Assembly: GCF_020567425.1 (NCBI RefSeq)
Contig: NZ_JAJCVJ010000002.1
Location: 372,001 to 436,000 of the forward strand
Direction of reading: 5' to 3'
Source of the DNA: Salinirubrum litoreum
GTDB lineage: Archaea; Halobacteriota; Halobacteria; Halobacteriales; Haloferacaceae
Length of the DNA stretch: 64,000 nucleotides
Both the position numbers and the translations under genes were made by a program. The notes beneath the pieces are model-generated. The model did not search any database and had not been told where the DNA came from. It saw only the letters and a list, made by a program, of their open reading frames with translations. This document shows positions 43,797 to 52,464 of the stretch, one piece after another (the stretch's first letter is position 1; every line of letters starts with the position of its first letter).

Positions 43797-44007
43797 CGGG
43801 CCGACCCGTCACAGTCAGTCCGTCTCGGCTAGCTCGGAGAGGTGAGCCCCACCGATTCGACGCCTCCACCGGTGAGCGACGGGTCGAGTGACGGGCGAGT
43901 AGGAGGGCTAGCCGGCGGCAGACCGGACGGGGGCAGTCGAATCGAGACGAGGAAAACGAGAATGTCGTCGGCTCGGAGCGAATCGGGAGAGGAGAGGGTC
44001 GCGTCGA

Positions 44008-45225
44008 TCAGGGGGCCGACGTCACTTGGCGCTCGGTCTCGTCGAGCACGTCGCGGTAGAGGTCGGCGATGTCCTCACAGACCGTTTCCCACGTGAATCG
44101 ATCCGCGTAGGCGGCGATTGCCGCGCGGTCCCAGTCGGCCGCGAGCGCGGTCGCGAGCGTGTCCGCGAAGCGGTCGTGGTCGCTCGGATCGTCGACGAGG
44201 ACGCCGTACTCCTCGTCGGCGACGACCTCCTCGCTCCCACCGTTCCGCGCGGCGACGACCGGCGTCCGGCAGGCCATCGCCTCCAGTTGCACCACACCGA
44301 AGCTCTCGCTCCGACTCGGGTGGGCGAACACGTCGGCCGCGTTCATCCAGTCGTTCAGTGCCTCCTCTTCGACGTAGCCGAGGAAGGTGACGTGGTCCGC
44401 GACGCCGAGGTCGGCGGCGAGCGACTCCAGGTCCTCGCGCATCCCGCCGTGACCGCCGACGACGACCTGTACGTCCGGGACCGCCTCGACCAGTTTCGGG
44501 AGTGCCCGGACGAGGTGGTCGTACCCCTTCCGCGGGATGAGCGTCCCGAGGCCGAACACCAGCGACGTCTCGGGGTCGACGCCGAGTCGCTCCCGGGCCG
44601 CGTCGCGCGGCACGCGGCGGAAGGCGGCCGAGTCGTAGCCGTTCGGGACGTAGACCACGTCGTCGTTGTACGGGTCCAGCCGGGTGCGGTCCTCGCGGTT
44701 CACCCGGATGAGCCGGTCGGCCGCCTCCCAGGCCGTCTCGATGCGGTCGTGGTCTGCCGTCAAGAGGTCCTCGTACCACTCGGGGTTGGCGTGGACCGTG
44801 AGCAGGTACGGCACGCCGAGGTCCCGCTTGAGTCGTGCGCCGACGTACCCCGCCGTCCACGTCATGTGGGCGTGGACGAGGTCGAACTCCACGTCGAGGT
44901 CTGCGACGATACCCGACACCTTGCGAGCGTGCTGGCGGCCGAGCAGTCGCTCGCGGTGGACGTCGAGCGGGAGGTAACACAACGGCGTCTCGTGGACGGT
45001 GACGTTCGCGGGGACGTCCGAACGGTCGACCTTCACCGCGCCGCTGTACGGTTCGGCCGCCTCGACGGAGAGGCTGGCCGCGATGTCGGCGAAGCGGTTG
45101 TACCGGACGAACACGTGGACGGAGCCGACGTGGTCGGCCAGCACGTCGACCTGTGCCTTGACGAATCGGTTGTACTCGTGGGCGACGACGAGCAGGTCCG
45201 CCGTCGCGAGTCGGTCGGGAGGCAT
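44008..45225 (-). CDS. Glycosyltransferase family 4
   Basis: This 405-residue GT-B enzyme has an N-domain with DLLVVAHEYNRFVKAQVD and FDLVHAHMTWTAG. The C-domain has VFGLGTLIPRKGYDHLVRAL, EALNDWMNAADVFAHPS and the nucleotide-sugar-binding SRSESFGVVQLEAMACRTP. These are diagnostic of GT4. It has its own CTTA-N6-ATAATAA promoter 27 bp upstream. The region 43797-44007 after the flippase holds nothing recognisable; a short open frame there is poorly supported. Confidence 0.92.
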   Translation of the reverse strand: MPPDRLATADLLVVAHEYNRFVKAQVDVLADHVGSVHVFVRYNRFADIAASLSVEAAEPYSGAVKVDRSDVPANVTVHETPLCYLPLDVHRERLLGRQHARKVSGIVADLDVEFDLVHAHMTWTAGYVGARLKRDLGVPYLLTVHANPEWYEDLLTADHDRIETAWEAADRLIRVNREDRTRLDPYNDDVVYVPNGYDSAAFRRVPRDAARERLGVDPETSLVFGLGTLIPRKGYDHLVRALPKLVEAVPDVQVVVGGHGGMREDLESLAADLGVADHVTFLGYVEEEALNDWMNAADVFAHPSRSESFGVVQLEAMACRTPVVAARNGGSEEVVADEEYGVLVDDPSDHDRFADTLATALAADWDRAAIAAYADRFTWETVCEDIADLYRDVLDETERQVTSAP

Positions 45226-45252
45226 TGCCTCGTCGTCGGCGACGGACGACCC

Positions 45253-45271
45253 TTATTATCGGTCGCGTAAG
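45253..45271 (-). promoter_or_regulatory. CTTA-N6-ATAATAA promoter element (for 44008-45225)
   Basis: Minus strand CTTAC-GCGACC-GATAATAA, ending 27 bp before ATG 45225. Confidence 0.8.
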
Positions 45272-45296
45272 CCGGGAGCGGGGTCCGGCCGACGGC

Positions 45297-46958
45297 TCAC
45301 GCCGGTGGGAACGAGGTCTCGTGGACGAACAGCCCGTTGACGCCCTTGTCGTTGTAGCCACCGTAGAGGACGCTGTCGTCGATGACGACCTCCGTCCCCT
45401 CGGCGTACAGCTTCATCGCCTCGAAGCCGTCGTACGACCGGGCGGTGATGCCGTCGTAGAACGTCCGGCTCCCGACGTTGATGATCGGGTGGTGCGTGGA
45501 CGTGTAGGTCCCGCCGTTCACCAGGCAGTCGTCGCCGATGACCTCCAGACAGCGGCGATACTCGTCGCCGGGTTGGTCGACCGTGAGGTTCTCCAACCGG
45601 CAGTTGGCCCGCTCGACGCGGATCGCCTCGCGGGCCCCCACACCGGGCGCGTCGCCGGTGATGTGGAGGTCCTGTAGCAGGACCGTCGCGTCGTCGACGG
45701 TGTTCCGCCCCTCGACGTAGACGGCGTTGCTCCCGCCGTGTGTCTCGACGTCGGTCCCGACGACCTCGACGCGACCGGCGTCCCGCGAGACGCGGAGTCC
45801 CCGCTCCGGGGTCGCCGGGCCGAGGTAGAGACTGCTGTTCTCGATACGCGCCGTCTCCACGTCGTCGAGGACCCGGATGGCCGCGCCGTTCGGGTCGGTG
45901 AGTTCGACGGTCGTGTCGGCGACGAGGAGGTCGGACCCCTCGTCGATGCGGATGCCGCGCTGGTTCGCTCCGTCGATGGCCTCGTCGACAACGACGGTCG
46001 CGCCCCGGATCGAACTCCCGTGGCCCATCAACCGGATCGAGGCGACGTTGCTGTTCTTGTAGGTCCCGCCCTCGACGTGGACGGTCCCGTTGGCACCGGA
46101 GATGTAGAGGCCGTTGTCGGGGAACGGGCCGAGTTCACAGTCGACGACGCGGAGCGTCCCTGCGTGGCGCGGGTCGACGAGCATCCCGGTCGGTCCGGTC
46201 CAGATGTCGCCGATCGTGTCGTCGGAGAAGGCACCGCCGTCGGGGGCGCGGAACCGCTCGACGACTCCGGTCCCGGCCGCGCGGGTCACGGAGAACAGCG
46301 CGGGGCCGAGCGTGCCGGTGTCGTGTTGGCCCGCGATGGTGACGTCGCGGACCTCCAGCCCGTCCGTGACGTAGGTCTCGATAGCTCTGAGTCCCGTGTC
46401 CGGGGCGGTGAAGTCGAACGTGAACCCCTCGAACAGCAGGTCGGTCCCCGGGTTGTAGATGACGCCGAGTCGGAAGAACCGGGCGCTCTCGGTGAACTCG
46501 CCCTCGGTGACGGTGCTCTCGGAGACGGCGTCGATGCGCCCGTGGAAGAGAGTGGCGTTCGGGCCGTAGAAGCCGAGGTTGGTGAACCCGGTGTGGCGGA
46601 ACTGGTGGTCCATCCGGTACCGACCCTCGGGGAAGACGACGAGCGTGTCGTCGTCGACGACGTCGTAGAGCACCTCGTGGACGCTCTCGCCGCCGGTCGG
46701 GTCGGCACCGGCGTCGACGATGTCGACGACAGTGCCGAATCGGTCCAGGTACGCCTCCGGGAGGTCGACGTCGGTCACGTCAGCGGTCGCCGACCCGGTC
46801 GTCCCGAGCACGCCCGCGAGGCCGACGGCGGCGAGACCGCCGAGATACGCCCGGCGGGTCGTCCCGACTCGGTCGCGGTCGTCTGTGGTCGGCGGCGGCG
46901 ACGACTGACTCGTCTGTGAACTGCGCTGTGAATCCATATCGGAGGAGAGACACGGCAC
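45297..46958 (-). CDS. Tat-exported right-handed beta-helix protein, paralogue 1
   Basis: This 553-residue protein starts at GTG 46958, which has GGAGG nine bases upstream; ATG 46937 is an alternative. The Tat signal TTRRAYLGGLAAVGLAGVLG is followed by about 480 residues of parallel beta-helix rungs (HVEGGTYKNSNVASIRL, RIENSSLYLGP). The paralogue at 48961 shares rungs such as FTAPDTGLRA, DNGLY, NSNVASIRL and LYGGY. Pectate-lyase-like folds often bind or cleave polysaccharide, and a catalytic Asp cluster is not evident to me. Its upstream region has an ordinary TATA (tatatat, about 46991-46997). Confidence 0.82.
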   Translation of the reverse strand: MPCLSSDMDSQRSSQTSQSSPPPTTDDRDRVGTTRRAYLGGLAAVGLAGVLGTTGSATADVTDVDLPEAYLDRFGTVVDIVDAGADPTGGESVHEVLYDVVDDDTLVVFPEGRYRMDHQFRHTGFTNLGFYGPNATLFHGRIDAVSESTVTEGEFTESARFFRLGVIYNPGTDLLFEGFTFDFTAPDTGLRAIETYVTDGLEVRDVTIAGQHDTGTLGPALFSVTRAAGTGVVERFRAPDGGAFSDDTIGDIWTGPTGMLVDPRHAGTLRVVDCELGPFPDNGLYISGANGTVHVEGGTYKNSNVASIRLMGHGSSIRGATVVVDEAIDGANQRGIRIDEGSDLLVADTTVELTDPNGAAIRVLDDVETARIENSSLYLGPATPERGLRVSRDAGRVEVVGTDVETHGGSNAVYVEGRNTVDDATVLLQDLHITGDAPGVGAREAIRVERANCRLENLTVDQPGDEYRRCLEVIGDDCLVNGGTYTSTHHPIINVGSRTFYDGITARSYDGFEAMKLYAEGTEVVIDDSVLYGGYNDKGVNGLFVHETSFPPA

Positions 46959-47041
46959 CGCCGATAGCCTCCTGCTTCATATGTACAGTGTATATATCCG
47001 AATCCTATCTGGTACGTAAAAGAGACGTATCCGACGAACGA

Positions 47042-48055
47042 TCAGCGACCGTCCTCGTAGGTGTCACCCGTGATCTGCAGTTCCAGTGCCTCGTTGTCCT
47101 CGAGGTCGAGGACCGTCCCGGCGAGGAAGAACGCGAGTCCGACGACGAAGCCGAGTACCCACCGGCCCGTCCCACCTGACTCCGACCGCGAGAGGCCCGC
47201 GACGGCGGTCCCGACGGCCGCAACACCGGACAGCAGCGTCCCCACGAGGTAGAAGGCCGCGAGCGGGTGGAAGTCGCGCAGGAGGTACTTCTGTTTCAGT
47301 CGCCACAGGAAGTTCCGGAGCAGCATCAGCGAGACGCGCGGGACGTACTCGTCGTAGCTGATGTGGCTCTTCCAGTCCTCGTCGTCGTAGACGTACTCCG
47401 CCGAGTGGGAGACGTCCGCCACGCGAAGGTTCTCGACGTTCAGCTTGACGAGCAAGTCGTTGCAGTAGCCGTAGTACTCGTACATGTTCTCGATGTCCGC
47501 TGTCTCCAGCGCCTCACGTGAGATGGCGGTGTAGCCGTTCTGCGGGTCCATCGTCTTCCAGTACCCGCTCGCGACCTTCGTGAGATACGAGAGGACCGCG
47601 TTCCCGACGAGCCGGAACCGTGGCATGGCGTCGAGTTGATCCGTCCGCATGAACCGGTTTCCCTTCGTGTAGTCGGCGTCGCCCTCGGCGATTGGGTCGA
47701 TGTACTTCGTCAGGATGTCCGGATCCATCTGCCCGTCGCCGCCGAGAACGGCCGTGATGTCGACGCCGTCTTCGAGTGCCTGCAGGTAGCCGGTCTTCAG
47801 CGCCCCTCCGACGCCGCGGTTCTCCTCGTGCTGGACCGGGACGACGAGGCGGTCGAAGCCGGTCGCCTCGGAGTCGTGGCCTTCGTTTACCGCCGCGGCG
47901 TGGTCACAGATCTCTTCCCACGTCCCGTCCGTCGAGCCGTCGTCGACGACGTACGCCACGTCGACGAACCCCGGGATCGTGTCGATCACCTCGCCGACGA
48001 AGCCCTCCTCGTTGTACGCCGGGACGACGACGCCGATCGTGTTGTTCTTGTACAT
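47042..48055 (-). CDS. Polyprenyl-phosphate glycosyltransferase (GT2, DPM1-like)
   Basis: This 337-residue protein has a GT2 domain with VVVPAYNEEGFVGEVIDTI, VDDGSTDGTW and ENRGVGGALKTGYLQAL, the acceptor-binding VLGGDGQMDPDIL and MDPQNGYTAIS. These match dolichol-phosphate mannose/glucose synthases. Two C-terminal membrane segments (about 265-315) anchor it. It would load a sugar on polyprenyl phosphate for the GT-C-type membrane enzymes. The CTTA-N6-ATAATAA element lies 33 bp upstream. Confidence 0.9.
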   Translation of the reverse strand: MYKNNTIGVVVPAYNEEGFVGEVIDTIPGFVDVAYVVDDGSTDGTWEEICDHAAAVNEGHDSEATGFDRLVVPVQHEENRGVGGALKTGYLQALEDGVDITAVLGGDGQMDPDILTKYIDPIAEGDADYTKGNRFMRTDQLDAMPRFRLVGNAVLSYLTKVASGYWKTMDPQNGYTAISREALETADIENMYEYYGYCNDLLVKLNVENLRVADVSHSAEYVYDDEDWKSHISYDEYVPRVSLMLLRNFLWRLKQKYLLRDFHPLAAFYLVGTLLSGVAAVGTAVAGLSRSESGGTGRWVLGFVVGLAFFLAGTVLDLEDNEALELQITGDTYEDGR

Positions 48056-48088
48056 CGTTCAGTGTCTGGCAGTCCACGAGCAGCGTCG

Positions 48089-48107
48089 TTATTATGCGGC
48101 ACGTAGC
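48089..48107 (-). promoter_or_regulatory. CTTA-N6-ATAATAA promoter element (for 47042-48055)
   Basis: Minus strand GCTAC-GTGCCG-CATAATAA, ending 33 bp before ATG 48055. Confidence 0.76.
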
Positions 48108-48153
48108 AGTGCGGGGGGATTCACTCTCGGACGCGGTCGGGCGGCGTCGGCTC

Positions 48154-48172
48154 CTTACCTCCGTCATAATAA
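48154..48172 (+). promoter_or_regulatory. CTTA-N6-ATAATAA promoter element (for 48204-48872)
   Basis: CTTAC-CTCCGT-CATAATAA, ending 31 bp before GTG 48204 and divergent from the copy at 48089. Confidence 0.78.
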
Positions 48173-48203
48173 CGCCGGCGCGGGCGGGACGTCGGGGACA
48201 CGA

Positions 48204-48872
48204 GTGAGTCCAGCCACCGAGGACGCCGTCCGACCCATCTACGTCGAACTGGAAGTGTCCCACCCCGACCTGCCGCTCGCCGACCTGATGGAGACGCTGC
48301 CGGCGACCACGCTCGAGTTCGAGTTCCAGCCCGCGACGGCGGCGCTGACCGGCGGCTTCCTCACCGTCGTGGGAACCGACTCGAAAACCGTGAGAGCGGC
48401 GCTGGACGACGATCCCACGGTTGGCGAGGTGTTGCTGCTCGGTCTCATCGACTCCCAACTCGTCTACCGCATCACCGTCGGCGACTGCGTTCCCCTCCTG
48501 CCGCCGGACGCGACCGACCGCGGGATCCGGGTGCTCCACGCCGGCACCGAGAACGGCGCGTGGCGACTCCGGTTGCACTGTCCCGACCGGAGCGTACTCG
48601 AGGCGCTCCGGCGACACTACCACGACAACGGGGTGTCGTTCCGCATCAAGCGTCTCCACGACGCCCGCACGACACGCGGCGCGCCGAGTGTCACGCTGTC
48701 CCCGGTCCACCGGGAGACGCTGACGATCGCCTACGAGGCGGGCTACTTCGACGTGCCCCGCAACGCCACGCAGAGTGAACTCGCCGAGCGACTCGGCCTC
48801 TCCCGGTCCGGGGTCTCACAGCGGCTCCGTCGAGCGACGGCGGCGCTGGTGGAACAGCTTTTGCTTCAGTGA
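48204..48872 (+). CDS. Bat-type HTH_10 transcriptional regulator
   Basis: This 222-residue protein starts at GTG 48204, about 31 bp after the promoter box, which fits a leaderless transcript. The N-terminal 150 residues form a GAF/BAT-like alpha/beta domain. The C-terminal HTH_10 domain reads TLSPVHRETLTIAYEAGYFD, RNATQSELAERLGLSRSGVS, which is diagnostic of the bacterio-opsin-activator family. Since it is itself under the motif, it is a candidate to bind it. Such an autoregulated activator is a hypothesis. Confidence 0.87.
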   Translation: MSPATEDAVRPIYVELEVSHPDLPLADLMETLPATTLEFEFQPATAALTGGFLTVVGTDSKTVRAALDDDPTVGEVLLLGLIDSQLVYRITVGDCVPLLPPDATDRGIRVLHAGTENGAWRLRLHCPDRSVLEALRRHYHDNGVSFRIKRLHDARTTRGAPSVTLSPVHRETLTIAYEAGYFDVPRNATQSELAERLGLSRSGVSQRLRRATAALVEQLLLQ

Positions 48873-48873
48873 T

Positions 48874-48954
48874 CGACCACGGTGGCACTCGTCGGGCTCT
48901 CCTGCGTCAGTAAACGACCACGGCGACACTCGTCGGGCTCTCCTGCGTCAGTGA
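48874..48954. repeat. 41-bp tandem duplication
   Basis: Unit 1 (48874-48914) and unit 2 (48915-48954) share CGACCACGG and ACTCGTCGGGCTCTCCTGCG with few mismatches. They lie between two convergent genes, a place where a terminator would be expected. Confidence 0.75.
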
Positions 48955-48960
48955 CCGGCG

Positions 48961-50463
48961 TCAGGCCTCGGGGTAGCGGTTCCCCGAGAAGACCGAACCG
49001 TCGATACCGCGGCCGGTGTACCCGCCGTAGAGCGTCGATTCGAGGACCTCCGTGTCGGCGGTGCCGGCGGCGAGTTTCAGTCCGGGCGCACCCGTGGTCG
49101 AGCGGCTGGTGATGCCCTCGAACCGGGTGCCGTCGGCGTCGTTCACCACCGGGACGTGCTCGGTCTCGTACTCGCCCCACTTGACGTAACACTCCTCGCC
49201 CAGAATCTTCAGCGCTCGGCGGGACGCGCCGCCGCTCTGCTGGACGTCGAGGCGGTCGACCGTGGTGTTGCCGCGCTCGACGCGGACGGCGTGGCGGCCG
49301 ACGGAGCCGTCGCCCGTGCCGGTCACCGTGGTCCTGAGCAGCCACACTTGGTCGGCGTCCGGGCCGCTAGGCCCGGCGACGTAGATGGCCTGCCCGGGAG
49401 CGTCGAACTGAATCTCGGTGTCGAGCACGTCGACCCGACCGGCGTCCCGGTCGATGGAGACACCGCGAGCGGCCTCGTCGCCGCGGACGACGATCCGGCA
49501 GTCCTCGATACGGGCGTGGTCGACGGCCGACTGCACGGAGAGACCCCAGTCGTTCGGTTCGTCGAGGTAGACCGTCGTGTTCGCGACGCGGTTGTACCCG
49601 TCGCCGTCGAGGCGGATGGCGCGCTGAGCCTCGTCGAGCGGGCGGGCCTCGTCGACGACGACAGTCGCGTCGAGGACCGCCGAGCCGTCGCCCGAGAGGC
49701 GGATGCTGGCGACGTTACTGTTCTCGTAGTAGCCGCCTCGCACCACCACCCGTCCGGTGTCGCTCGAGACGTAGAGCCCGTTGTCGGGGAACGCCCCCAG
49801 CGTGCAGTCGCGGACGACGAGGTCGCCGACGTGGTACGGCGAGACGATGAGGCCGGTCGGCCCGACCCAGATGTCACCCGGCGTGTCGACCGAGAAGGCC
49901 CCGCCGTCGGGCGCGTTCACGTTCCGAATCTCCCCGTCGCCGTCGGGGTCGGTCACGTCGAAGAGGAACGGGCCGAGACGGCCGCTGTCGTGGGGGCCGA
50001 GGACGTCGACGTCCCAGACCCGGAGTCGGTCGTCGACGTGCGCCTGGAGCGCGCGCAGTCCCGTGTCTGGTGCGGTGTAGTCGAAGTCGAACCCCTCGAC
50101 GAACAGGCGGCCGCCGGGGTCGTCGGGGACCCCGAGTTTGAACAGGCAGTTGCGGGGGTAGTCCGCCGTCGGGACGACGGTGGCGTCGTCGCCACGGAGT
50201 TCGAAGTCGTCGAACCCGGTGTGTCGGTACCAGTCGTCGAAGAGATACCGGCCCGGCGGGAATGCGAGCGAGTCGCCGTCGTCGACCGGAATCTCGTCGA
50301 GTGCGTCCGAGACCGGCTCTGTCCCCGTGTTGTCGACGCCGTAGTCGGTCACCCGAAGCCAGTCCCCGGACCCGCGTGCCGTCCCGGCGACCCCGAGCGT
50401 GGTCACGATCGCGCCGAGCGCGGCGCGTCTCGATACCGTCCGCCGTCGTGGTGTCTCGTCCAT
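48961..50463 (-). CDS. Tat-exported right-handed beta-helix protein, paralogue 2
   Basis: This 500-residue protein has Tat signal SRRAALGAIVTTLGVAGTAR and then beta-helix rungs throughout. It is clearly a paralogue of 45297-46958, in the same orientation, with conserved RHTGF, FTAPDTGLRA, DNGLY, NSNVASIRL and a C-terminal LYGGY segment. It is shorter at the N-terminus and differs in surface loops. The pair flanks a GT2 and a regulator gene. Polysaccharide binding or modification is inferred from fold and context. Confidence 0.82.
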   Translation of the reverse strand: MDETPRRRTVSRRAALGAIVTTLGVAGTARGSGDWLRVTDYGVDNTGTEPVSDALDEIPVDDGDSLAFPPGRYLFDDWYRHTGFDDFELRGDDATVVPTADYPRNCLFKLGVPDDPGGRLFVEGFDFDYTAPDTGLRALQAHVDDRLRVWDVDVLGPHDSGRLGPFLFDVTDPDGDGEIRNVNAPDGGAFSVDTPGDIWVGPTGLIVSPYHVGDLVVRDCTLGAFPDNGLYVSSDTGRVVVRGGYYENSNVASIRLSGDGSAVLDATVVVDEARPLDEAQRAIRLDGDGYNRVANTTVYLDEPNDWGLSVQSAVDHARIEDCRIVVRGDEAARGVSIDRDAGRVDVLDTEIQFDAPGQAIYVAGPSGPDADQVWLLRTTVTGTGDGSVGRHAVRVERGNTTVDRLDVQQSGGASRRALKILGEECYVKWGEYETEHVPVVNDADGTRFEGITSRSTTGAPGLKLAAGTADTEVLESTLYGGYTGRGIDGSVFSGNRYPEA

Positions 50464-50540
50464 CGGTTCGTCTCTTCCCCGGGCCCATTTACAAGCATTT
50501 TCGCGGTGTAGAATGATGTTCCGCTGTCAGACCCTGCGAC

Positions 50541-51110
50541 TCAACGCCGGCCGTCGACGTCGCCGCGGAGCCAGTGGACGCCGGGCGCGCCGTCGGCCGC
50601 CCACAGCAGGACGACGGCGACGAGGACGCCGGCGTACCCGAGCGCGAGCGCGAGGTGGTCCGGCTGTGTCGCGGTCGCGAGGAACTCCCCGAAGTACGAC
50701 CCGGCGCGACCCAGCAGCGACCGGTCGACCGTGTAGGGCTCCTGGGCGGCGGCGGGCCACAGGAGTTTCGAGAGCACGGGACCGTCGGCCCGGAAGGCGA
50801 GCACGTCGCCGAGCAGGTGTGAGGCGTAGCCGACGGCGAACGCCGCGCCGGGCGGCCCGTGTCCGCGCCGCCACGCGAGGGCGGCCAGCGCCGCCACCAG
50901 CGGGGCACCGACGAACAGGGAGTGGGCCGGGCCGTAGCCGGTAGCCGTGACCCCGAGGGACCACGACAGTGGTTTGTCGACGAGGTCGGGGAGGACCGTA
51001 CCGACCCCGAGTGCGACCGCTTCGGCGTCACCGACCCGGTGGTCGCCGGCCAGCCGAGTCAGGACCGAGTACCAGAGGTAGCCGAAGGCGAGGTGTTCCC
51101 AGGGCCACAT
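50541..51110 (-). CDS. Membrane-bound metal-dependent hydrolase (YdjM/DUF457-like)
   Basis: This 189-residue membrane protein has conserved histidines in MWPWEHLAFGYLW, the acidic VLPDLVDKPLS, GPAHSLFVG and YASHLLGDVL. This His/Asp pattern belongs to the LexA-regulated YdjM-like/DUF457 family of predicted membrane metal-dependent hydrolases. It overlaps the upstream DUF1616 gene by one base (TGATG). Its substrate is unknown. Confidence 0.82.
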   Translation of the reverse strand: MWPWEHLAFGYLWYSVLTRLAGDHRVGDAEAVALGVGTVLPDLVDKPLSWSLGVTATGYGPAHSLFVGAPLVAALAALAWRRGHGPPGAAFAVGYASHLLGDVLAFRADGPVLSKLLWPAAAQEPYTVDRSLLGRAGSYFGEFLATATQPDHLALALGYAGVLVAVVLLWAADGAPGVHWLRGDVDGRR

Positions 51111-52168
51111 CAGTCTGTCACCACCGGGGCGTCGAGCGACTCGCTCCCGCTGCCGGTGCCGAGGGTCAGGTGGACGACGCGGTAGGCGTTGTCGCGGGTC
51201 GGGTCGGCGGGCGCGTCACCGCGGTAGACCAGAAACGAGAGGCGACGCTGTGACCCGGAGACCGCAGGGCGGACCTGAGGCTCGACGTGCCCGGTCTCCC
51301 CCGCGGCGACGGTCGTCGTCGTCCGGGAGAGGACGGCCCGGTCCGTCACCTCGGTCCCGTTCGGCGTCCGGTCGAGACGCGCGAGCGTGGCGACGACGGT
51401 GTACCGGTGGTCCTGCCCCTCGTGGTTCTCCAGCGCGACCGTGACGGGGGTGGAGGTCCCGCCGTCGAGCGTCCGCGGGTAGTCGTCGGCGACGTACTCG
51501 CCGTCAGCGGTCTCGGTGACGACGGCGACTTCGGTGAACGAGGGGCCGCCGGCCTGGGTCGTCACGGCCGCGAGGCCGAGGCTGCTGGCGAAGACGACGA
51601 GGCCGACGACGACGAGCGCGTTGGCTGCAAACGGGATCGTGTCGTCGGCGCCGCTGTCGCCGAGCATCGTCCCGCCGGTCCGGGGGTCGGACGGCCACGC
51701 GACGGACAGCGACGGGAGACCGGCCCGTTCGCCGGGGTCGGACAGTGCACGGCGGGTGAACGCGACGGCCGTCCCGAGGAGCGTCAGGGCGAAGACGCCG
51801 AGCGCCACGAACGGGCCGTCGAGCGGGAGGCCCACGACGGTGACGACGAACGCGACCCCGGCGACGAGCGTGACGCTCGCTGCGACCGACAGCGCGATCC
51901 GGACGGAGAACAGCAACCCGGTCGCGTTCGCAGATCGGTCGGTGACCGTCGTCGAGCGCGCCATGTCGTCCGAGTCGGGCGGCGACCGGCGCTCGGGGAA
52001 CAACGCGGCGACGAGTGCGTAGCCTGGGAGGAGGACGACGAGTGGGACGACGAGGGCCGCCCGGAGCGGCGCGAACGGGAGTGGGGCGAGCGTCCCCGCG
52101 AGTGCTGCGACCGCGGCCGCGACGACGAGGAAGAGGTCCGTCTTCCAGCGACGTGGAGAGGTGGTCAT
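51110..52168 (-). CDS. DUF1616 domain membrane protein
   Basis: This 352-residue protein has about five membrane segments: VVAAAVAALAGTLAPLPFAP, LVVPLVVLLPGYALVAALF (the DUF1616 core), a pair near 85-135 and one near 185-205. An extracytoplasmic beta-rich domain (about 210-350) contains YTVVATLARLDRTPNGTEV. DUF1616 proteins are frequent in haloarchaeal glycosylation clusters. The role is unknown. A degenerate CTTA-like element at 52240-52258 is near its start but is not counted among the 16. Confidence 0.85.
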   Translation of the reverse strand: MTTSPRRWKTDLFLVVAAAVAALAGTLAPLPFAPLRAALVVPLVVLLPGYALVAALFPERRSPPDSDDMARSTTVTDRSANATGLLFSVRIALSVAASVTLVAGVAFVVTVVGLPLDGPFVALGVFALTLLGTAVAFTRRALSDPGERAGLPSLSVAWPSDPRTGGTMLGDSGADDTIPFAANALVVVGLVVFASSLGLAAVTTQAGGPSFTEVAVVTETADGEYVADDYPRTLDGGTSTPVTVALENHEGQDHRYTVVATLARLDRTPNGTEVTDRAVLSRTTTTVAAGETGHVEPQVRPAVSGSQRRLSFLVYRGDAPADPTRDNAYRVVHLTLGTGSGSESLDAPVVTD

Positions 52169-52308
52169 CGACGCTCCGTTGCCGAGGCCGACACTAAAAA
52201 CGTGGAGACGGTTGTCGCCGAAGAACGACGGTGAACGGTCTTAGCACCCGTCTAAACGCCGATCACACTCGAACGACGAGCGCGGGCGTGACCGGGCGAG
52301 GCCCCACC

Positions 52309-52372
52309 GACGGGGTGAGTCGTCGACCGCGTCACCCCCAGACGGGGTGAGTCGTCGGCCGTGTCACCCACA
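52309..52372. promoter_or_regulatory. Two 32-bp repeats, each a GGGTGA-N13-TCACCC palindrome
   Basis: Units 52309-52340 and 52341-52372 differ at four positions. Each contains GGGTGA and TCACCC separated by 13 nt. They end 16 bp before the promoter element at 52389. The 32-bp period is about three helical turns, so two dimers could bind the same face. This is a likely operator or enhancer array for the operon starting at 52465. Confidence 0.65.
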
Positions 52373-52388
52373 GCGACGGCGGTCGTCG

Positions 52389-52407
52389 GTTACCGGGCCG
52401 ATAATAA
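52389..52407 (+). promoter_or_regulatory. CTTA-N6-ATAATAA promoter element (for 52465-56880)
   Basis: GTTAC-CGGGCC-GATAATAA, ending 57 bp before ATG 52465. It would drive the five-gene dehydrogenase operon. Confidence 0.78.
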
Positions 52408-52464
52408 TGGCCGGGCGGTGGCTCTCTCCGGCCGATCCGGAGTTCTCGCTCCGAGGAGGCTACG

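Noticed and set aside
43842-44096. 84-residue frame after the flippase
   Set aside because: Overlaps the GT4 gene on the other strand, low-complexity Arg-rich end, no ribosome site or promoter.
52240-52258. Seventeenth copy of the promoter element (CTTAG-CACCCG-TCTAAACG)
   Set aside because: The spacing fits but the box has lost the ATAATAA pattern; kept only as a degenerate resemblance.
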